Source: Nautilus pompilius (lineage: Eukaryota > Mollusca > Cephalopoda > Nautilida > Nautilidae). From it: DNA of 64,000 nucleotides. The position numbers and the translations under genes were made by a program. Shown here in pieces: positions 51,801 to 60,800 of this stretch (positions are counted from its first letter, which is position 1; each line of letters opens with the position of its first letter). The stretch spans positions 322,501-386,500 of the forward strand of contig JACATO010002215.1 in assembly GCA_018389105.1 (NCBI GenBank). Direction: 5' to 3'. The notes below the pieces were generated by a model. That model was given only the letters and a program-made list of their open reading frames with translations. It did no database searches and was not told the DNA's origin.

Positions 51801-54800
51801 AACCTAATGTATTGAGTTATGATCAGAATTATCCAGAGGTCCAGAAAAACTGAATTTATTTACTAGATCAGAAACAATCTAATAAAGAATGGAACCTTGT
51901 AAAGCATCGATAAATTAATTGGTAATTGGCAAACTTCCAGTTTGAACCAATTTTGTTTGGATAATTAAAGTCACTTAGATTACAGTAATTTTACAACTAG
52001 GAACCTGATAAACTACTCCATTGAGAAAATCATTGCTTTTTTGTGGCTCAAGTTTTTACCTATACACTTTAAGTAACCTGGTCTTAAACAAAATAGCAAC
52101 TAAATCATTTCAGACATAACTCAATTCCCTCACCATTTCATTCCTGAAAGTTCACTATTAATAATGTCAGGCTGAGTTCATGTTTCATTTACTCCAAATC
52201 AGTTGATCTGCATTGGAAGCTAATGCTCTTTATTCAGCATATCTTTTCTTTATTAGCCCATATTTGCAGTTATTATCTTCGTTATTTGTAATGTTTTGGA
52301 CTGAATCTTTACCAGGATTACTTGCAGTTTTAGGCTTATAGAACTGGAGAAACTGTCCTTTTATGAAAAAAAAAACTTCCTGCCACAGTGACAAAGGGTA
52401 GTTTCCTTGATCGGAAAATACACATTTACCTGCTGCATGCTTATCCACCTTACAGAAAGCCTGTCACCAGTTTGGTTGAGGTACAGTTCATCCTTGCCCC
52501 GCCATAGTAGTTTTGCTGGCCCACAAACTACATCCATGTATCTGAAGAAAAGAGAATAGAAAAAAATCCATGTTGTCTGCCTCCTGCCACAAAGAAGACT
52601 CCTCCAATAAATTGACTAAAAGAATAAATACTATAGTTAAGCCAGAGTTTGTTGTTTGAGGAAGTATGCCAAATACTAAAAAACATCTGGCATTCTTGTC
52701 TTTTCTCATGTGAAACCTAAGAAATAATTAAAGTGTTTTTGTTGTTGTTGTTGTTTTTTTGTCTGTGTAAAATTGTGGTTCAGAATGCACCTGAGGTTCT
52801 ACTGTTCATCCTTAATTGTGATAATCTGATGCCATAGTTATGCATGGTCTTTTTTCTTGCATTATTACTTGTAGGGCCCTTCGCTCCAAGTCTTGGTCAG
52901 CGTGTACTGTTTACTGTAATGACTTATGTTAAAAAAAACAAACAAAAAAACAAAAAGTTTGTTATTTTGAATAAGTTTTAGCAGTTACATTTTTACTTGG
53001 CTTTACAATTGTCTGTTAAATGAATGGATCACAGACGAGCTATTTATAAAATTCAGACATAATGTGTCACTATTGATTTCATATAATTTTTTTATAGACA
53101 GTAAAATAACTTTTCTTTCTTTGATGTATATCGTAAAGTTTTTAATATCCTGTACTGTTCTGCTTAATTTGATGATGGAATCTGAATCACTCACTCAACA
53201 CTGTCTTATGTCTACAATTTGACAGAATGAAAATTACTATCGTAATATCATTTTTCTAGATAATACAGAACTGGAATTAATGTCATTTTAAAAAATTTTC
53301 GTGATGTGTGTATGAAAATTTCATTATTTTCTTGCAACACTAATGCAGTAATATTTTGTTCGATGTGTGACTATTGTCATGTTTAATTTCTCACTATCTC
53401 TCTAGCTGATTTAGCATAGCAAACTAATGCAGTACCATAACTTCCATTGTGGTTGTCAAGTAAACTATGACATGCCTAATTTTGTGTATGAACTTTGTAT
53501 GATTAAACAGTTGTTTAACAGGCTAGGTTATGCTAATTCTGGAAATAACTAAAAGACCTAACAGCAGCCACCAATGTTTGTAAACAGATTTTTCATTGGT
53601 TTAGAAATAGATGGAACACCTGTGGCAAGATAGGGTTGCTGGAAGAAAATAAAATATCTGTGCAATGTAAAACATTGACTGTTTAAATGGTGGTGGATTA
53701 CTGGACTGCTATGGTTGACAGCTTGAGTTTGCTTTTGGTCAACTCAGTTTGATATATCTATCTGGCACGATTTCACCAGCTGGCCTGGCCACATAGTTTT
53801 CCTCCCATTTCTAAAAAAAGAAATGAAGAGTTTGGAAATGCTGGGACTCCATATTGTACAACATTCATTGGCAATGTTTCCCAGAAGACAACTGAGAGAC
53901 TACAATCCTTCACCAAGTTTCTCTCTCTCCCTCTCTCTCTTGTAGACATCAGTGTACACAAAAAAGGGAAATGCTATTCAAAAGGAATTAGAATTTAGTA
54001 TGTTTGTTTTTTTGTCTACAAATTGTTTTTCGTGACAGTTCTATAGAGACATTGGAGTTGATTTGCAAACAGTGAGATGCTTTTAAAGTGAAAAAATTAA
54101 GCAAAATGCAGAAATTTTTAAAAAGCTTTTAAGCATTTGGGAACAGTTCTTACTGCAAGTGACTTGCTTTCTTTATTTTCATCTTTATGAATGAATACCA
54201 TACATGTTATGTCAGAATTCAGTGCTGTGGCAATTAATGATGTGATTAAATTTTTTTCTTGTATGCTTCTATTTTTTTTTAACTTTGCATCCTTTTGTTT
54301 TTCCTTCTTTCCCCTCTTTTTTACCGCATTCACACATGAAAATCTGGTGTACTCCAAGATAGACAGCATAATTAACACACAACTGTTTATGGAATAGTCA
54401 GTGCGTACTGGATTGTTAACGCTAATAATAACAGCCAACCATTGAATTCAAGCACAAATTCCATCAATTGCATTTTTACTAGAAATAGCAGCATTAATAC
54501 ATTGTTCAGCTATGGAGCTACAGTAACTGCTTAAGATACAGGCACACCTGAATTTTCTCACTAATTCTATTGACCCGTGTTGACTACTTAAAGCAGCTAA
54601 GTATGCAATCTGAATCCCTCTTTGGCTTTTTAAAGTAATTTATAACACCCTCCACATTGCAGTGCTACAAAACTGACATTAGGTTCTGATCTTTGCCAGT
54701 TGTTTCTGAATGTTTAGCTGATGAGTCAGTATGGCAAATGAAGTAAATTCTTCAGGAAAGGAAAATGCAAATTTTTTTATGGAAAAAAAAAAAAAAACAT

Positions 54801-57800
54801 GTTAAGAAATGTAACCAATAAAAAGTATAACAGGAAAAGAATTTGCCTTGGATCTGCTTTTGAGCTTGGGAGACAGTTTACCATATTCTACTTTTAGGCA
54901 TTCTTGAGTTTTCATAGTGTTACACTGAAGGTAGATTATCAGCAAATATAAACCAGATTCCATTTTGTTACAGCAAATCAGAAGGTAAACCTAATTAAAT
55001 TGTTTGTACAATTATAAATTTTTAAAATCCTGCTAACTATTATTAAAATGGCCATATGGATGGGTTGAATTTGGGGAGAAACTCCCATATATTTCTTTCT
55101 GTAAGTCACATAGCTAGCTACAAGTAATTATGGAAATGAAGAGATGCTAATGGCCTCAACAGTGTGTCTTGGGTCAAGAATAGTACTTGATGGGTGGCTT
55201 TGATAAGTTTCTTTTATTAGCTCTAGTGACAGTCCCTACCAGAACTTTTCTGAGCACCTGCAGTAAATCTACGTGGTTGGCTGGTGAAGATGAGCTAGAA
55301 GAAATCGTGCCAAACCGAGTTGGTTCTAATCACCAGATTACTGGTTCCCCAAAGGGAGAATCTATCATTTTATTAATGTACACAATTTTTTTTTCTAATT
55401 ATTTGCACAATAATTAAGTTTTAGTTTGACATGCAAAACAAACAGTTATGACAAAACTTCATAAATGTATTAACAAATGTGGCTATAGAATTCAGATGTA
55501 TTGTGTCATCATAAAATTTGGCATATGCCAAAAACCATGGATCAATCAAAATCTATTTGGCTGTATATGTCCAAACACACAAATCAATAAATCTACTTAA
55601 AAAATGAGATAGGACTGATTTCTTTTTCTTTTTTTTTCCTCATTTTTAAGTGATGGTATTGGAATTTCTTGTGTCTTGGTGAGATGACGGTAGTTCTTAC
55701 TCTTCATCAGATTTCAGAGAAAAGCTACTTTTAAAGCTGCGATTTGAATTTTTGAATCCATACTGATTTTGTTATGAAACAACTCGAAAAGAGAACAAAA
55801 TTTCTTGAGGGCATTCATTTCTTCTTCTTTTTTTGTGATAAAATAAATACAATTCAAGATGCGATAACAGAAATACTAGAATTCTATTGAAAAGTGCAAA
55901 AAAAAAAATTTTTAACATTACACAACTTAGCAAAATCTTCAACTGTGAATGCCCTCGATGATACAGCTGCTTGTATTCACACTAGATATCCATCTTCATC
56001 TCTGGTGTGTGTCTCATTTTTAATAATCCTTACTATTGTCATAAATGTAGCTTTTGATTGAGTTTTCCTTCAGTTACTTTAAATTGTCTTTACTTTATAT
56101 TATTGCTGTTATTGTGCAAAAATAGGATAATCTCCCGCTTTTGTCCCTTGCTTCTTGTTTATGATTGTATGGTATAAATATCAACCCTTTCCCCCCTCCA
56201 ATAACTGGTCTGATACGATATTTTTAGATTGCTTTAGTGGAAGATTCCTTATTTTTTTGTGAATTTTTTTTTCCATTGCAAAAAGAAAAAAATCTTACAC
56301 AATGTCAGTTTTACAAAAATAATAGAAAATTTTATGCAGCTTGTGGTTTAGCCATTGTTTAAAATACTTAACAGACACTTTACTGCCAAACAAGAAGAAT
56401 ATTTTATGAATAAACATGGTATAAAAAAAAAAGAAAAATTATATATTTAAGTGATAAATCCAGTGAGGAAGAGAAATACTTCATAGATTGTGGTACGCCT
56501 ATTAAAGACCAGTGATCAACTTGAAATCAAAAACCTGCCTTTGGACAGTTCTTGCAGAGATTGGTCCTTCAAATCTCTTAGAACATCTTATCTGTCCAAA
56601 ATGGACCAGCGCACTTGTTTTTTTTTTTCTGATCAGTCTGAGCATAATTTTTGTGGGGAAATTCTGCCACTTCTGCATCATCAAATGTAGCTACTCATTT
56701 CTCATACGGCTTTCAGGCTAAGTAATACGTTATTTTACTGTACCCAACCCACTTAGCAATCTTGGAGTATGAGAATTTCTTCTTGTGCAACTCTGTAATC
56801 CAAGCCTGATTTATTGGATTTAAACTAGTCTCTCTTTTCTTTTCTGACTCCATGTATAACGCTAAAACAAGTTATGCATTAGTTTACCATGTTCTGCGTT
56901 GTCTGAATAAAAGCTAAAAATGCGAGCGGTTGGCATCGGCTTTTTCCTAAAAATTCTGTCACAATGAAATTCTGTCTTAATTTAAGAGAAGTGAGGCTAT
57001 GCAAAATAATATTTACCTTTGTTTTTGAGCAATAGAAAAACGGTGTCTGAAAAACATGCCTTTAACAAAATTTTTTCTGATTATTTACTGTGCTGTCTCT
57101 TAACTTTTAAATTTACCTGTTGCAGTCTTTTTCTGCTCTAAACGTTGTTCTGATGTACAAAGCTGCTTCAAATTACTTATTTTGTAGGCTTAGTCATTTT
57201 ACCTGAATGCTTGAGAAAAGTTGTGCTTTTTAAGGAAATGATGTTTTGTCTTTAGTTTAAATGCAGATATAAAATCCCCTTTTGGATGATGCATCTTTTA
57301 TGTTCAGGAATTTCTGCTTGAAAGAGAAGAAGAAAATCTATTCAGTGGATTTATCTTTAGTGCAATAAAAGATAGACTGCTGTAAAAATTACCCTTAATG
57401 AGAAAATACATTTTCTTTGTGTGAAAATAGCATTAGTCAGGTGTACCCATTTTAAATAAGGATATTTCGAGAGAGAGAGAGAGAGAGAGAATTCTAAGAG
57501 AGATTGTTATTGATCTTAGATTCCTCTTTAAATTATTTTTCTTGCCTGGTCTTGTCATGAAGTATATTAATTATGCATACACATCTGCCTCCATCAAGGA
57601 TAATGGGGTTTGCCACATTGTGATTGTGTAAGTTAGTCACCCCTGACATTTATCAAAATGATAAATGCTAACCTTTGGACTTCATCCAGATATTGCATCA
57701 TAAAGTTGATCACAACTGAGGGAATTGCATCTTGATAGCTTAATAAAGATAAGTTTAATGCAGCATCAGTCACGATGTTTAGTTTTATAAACTTGACATT

Positions 57801-60800
57801 TCTTCTGTGTATCTCTCCTATTCTTTCATAGGTGTACACAATTATTAACCCTTCAATGTTAAGGGTGGTATACAGTGATTAAAATTTAACATTTGTATTT
57901 AAAAACTAATAAAGATAAAATATGGCTGCTTTTAGCTAAAATTTTGGCAACCAAAACATTTCAGAGATAAAAATTAAAAATTAAATTTCAGTTTGCAGCA
58001 TTTTTTTTTTTGTGGGATTTCTGATCTATTGATTTTCAGGTAATAAAACAGTTTACCAAAAATTTCATCTCAACTTTTCATGACTTGCAGTGTTTGTTTC
58101 ATGCAACATGAAGGTGAGAGCAGATCGTATTATAATTCAATATTTTATATTGAAATATAGAAAATCCAGACACTTTAATTTGAACATAAACATAAACACT
58201 ATGATTGAATATACAAGTTAGATATAGGTTATACTGTTGAGATTTCATATAGTAGGAGATTGAATGAATTTTTTTCAAATTTATTAAAGCAGGATATCAT
58301 GTTTAATAATTTTAATGCTTTGTTTTCAATAAATAATTTCAAATTTGGGTTTATTTTATTTATTATTCATCCATGCAGTAAACTTTCCTTAAATTCCAAA
58401 AATAAAAAAACTTTAAGGAAATGTACCTAACCTTCTAATACAGGGTGATCAAAAAGTAACTATGCAGTGGAAAATTTGTGTTTTTATTTCAGTATTTCAA
58501 CACATTAACTCTTACAATAAACTATGTATTACAATAAATGCTGAAAATGAGCCCCACTTGCATTTAAACATTTTCACACATGTTTTTTCGTATTCTCAAA
58601 ATCGTTTTGCAATTCTTCAGATGCTATTCCTTTAATGAAATTGATGATGTTTTGCTTCAGTTCATCGATGGAGCGGGGATTATTTTCAAAGACCTTCGTT
58701 TTCACTGCTCCTCATAGGTAGAAATCTGTGAGGTCAGGAGAGCCTCCAGCCAAATTCCTTCTAATATGAGCCGATCACCAAACACTTCTTCCAACAGTTT
58801 CATCGAATGAGCAGATGTGCGAGCAGTGGCTCCGTCCTGCTGGAAGTAGGCGTCTTCGATTTCTTCTTCGTCTTACTCACCAATAAAAGGATACAGCATG
58901 TCGTCACAATAACGCTCCTAATTTATGGGTTTTTTTTTAAAAAAAATATTGGCCCAATAATTTGTTTCCTTGATATAGCCACCCATAAGCCGATCTTTTT
59001 GTCATGAAGTGGTTTAGTAGACCAAATTCTGGTATTCTGGCTATTAACATATCCAGAGAGATGAATCCAGCATTCATCAGAAAAAAGTTTTATCCAATAT
59101 GTCATCAGCATTTACATCAATAAAATTTTTTAACCAGTTGCAATATTCAACTCGCTTACTGTGGTCTGCAGCTTTCATTTCGTGCTCAGTGTTCACTTTA
59201 TATGGGTAAAAATTTAACTCCTTTAAAGTGTTATGTGCGCTTCCATATGAAACGTTCGCTTGCTGAGAAAGTCGACGCAACGATTTTGAGGGGCTCTGAA
59301 GCATCGCACCCGAACCTTTTGACAGCTTCTCCTCGTCCAACACCTTTTGGCCCACCTGGTCGTCGATAATCCTCAACTGAACCAGTGTCTTCAAATCTGC
59401 TGATCACGTTTCTGTGTGGAAGCTCTGCATCAGGAAATTCTTGTAAGAACTCCTTCCTCGATGAGAGAGACTCGCTTGGCGTTTGAAAGAACCATTACAC
59501 ACGCACATTACAACCTCACGAAAATCACGTTTCGCTTTTGCAAATCTTACTGCCAACACCTGTTGGTCATTTGGGAACTACAGTACAAAACAACAAATCA
59601 CAGGGAGAGGAATCAAAGATGATTACAAAAATACTCCACTGCAGAGTTTACTTTCTGATTGCTCTGTACAACTTTAGTTTCTATTAACTGAAAACATCCA
59701 TCGACCAGAAGGGTTGTGCACCAATTATTTTAGTTAAGAGAGAGTTCACTGCATATATATTTATTCTATATTTTAGACTGCTTGAAATAAATTATTGTTT
59801 TTGTTGTTTTTTTTTGTTGTTGTTAAAATTAAGAATTGTTCCAAATGTTGTTTCACATTTCAGCAATTTAAAGAGAAAAGCAAATATAGTTTTAGCGAAA
59901 TACTGCATAGGAAATTCAAGTGTGTGTGTGTAATGATCTTTGTTTTTCATTATGCAGTAATTTATTGTGATCGCAATGATTTTTAAATTTCAGTACATGA
60001 GTAAGATTCGTAAAAAGCAACAGGAAAAGAATCAAGGGGCATGGAGCCAGCTATCAGCGGAGCGGCGGAGGGAGCAGGAACAGAGTTTACGGCGTGTTGG
60101 CTTGATGGCCCGCTACCACAACATGATGGGGAACTCCACCATTCGGGCAATAGAGTTACTGACAACTGAAATAACATCCATATTTACACATAAGACCATG
60201 ATTGATAGGATAGCAGTAATGTTGAACTACTTCCTCTTGCATTTGGTAAGTCTCTGGTTGTCTTCACGTTTTTGGTTAGATGAGGGGCACTTGATTTAAC
60301 TAACATCACAAAATAATTGTTTTCTCTAAGAAAATAAATCTTGCACAGTTTTAAAAACCTATATTTTCTTAAGATGAGCCAGAGATAGGTAAACAACAGC
60401 CAATGGCAGCATTTTGAGCAGCCCCCACCAGCTGCCTTGAGGTGATGAGTCACCAGTGCCCCTTAGTGGTAGAACTAGTGAGTACTGAATGGTCATGTGC
60501 AGTGCAGTGCGGCACTGACAGGTGTGATGACTCATGTAGACTGACAATCAAAAGCTGGATATCATGTGGTTGCATAATGGTGATAACTAATATGAACCCA
60601 CAAATGAAAATTAGATGCTATATGGTATTCTGTGGTGGTTCATGCCAGCCAATGACTAGAAACCAAACACCTTGAACCTATGTCACTGATTAATCATGAC
60701 ATTGGAAGTTCTGAGTGATTGGTCATTGCAGCTCTGGAGACCAGAAATGAGAGGGTATACAAAAGCCAAGCAGTCAACAGTATCTGTTCAATGCTACTCT

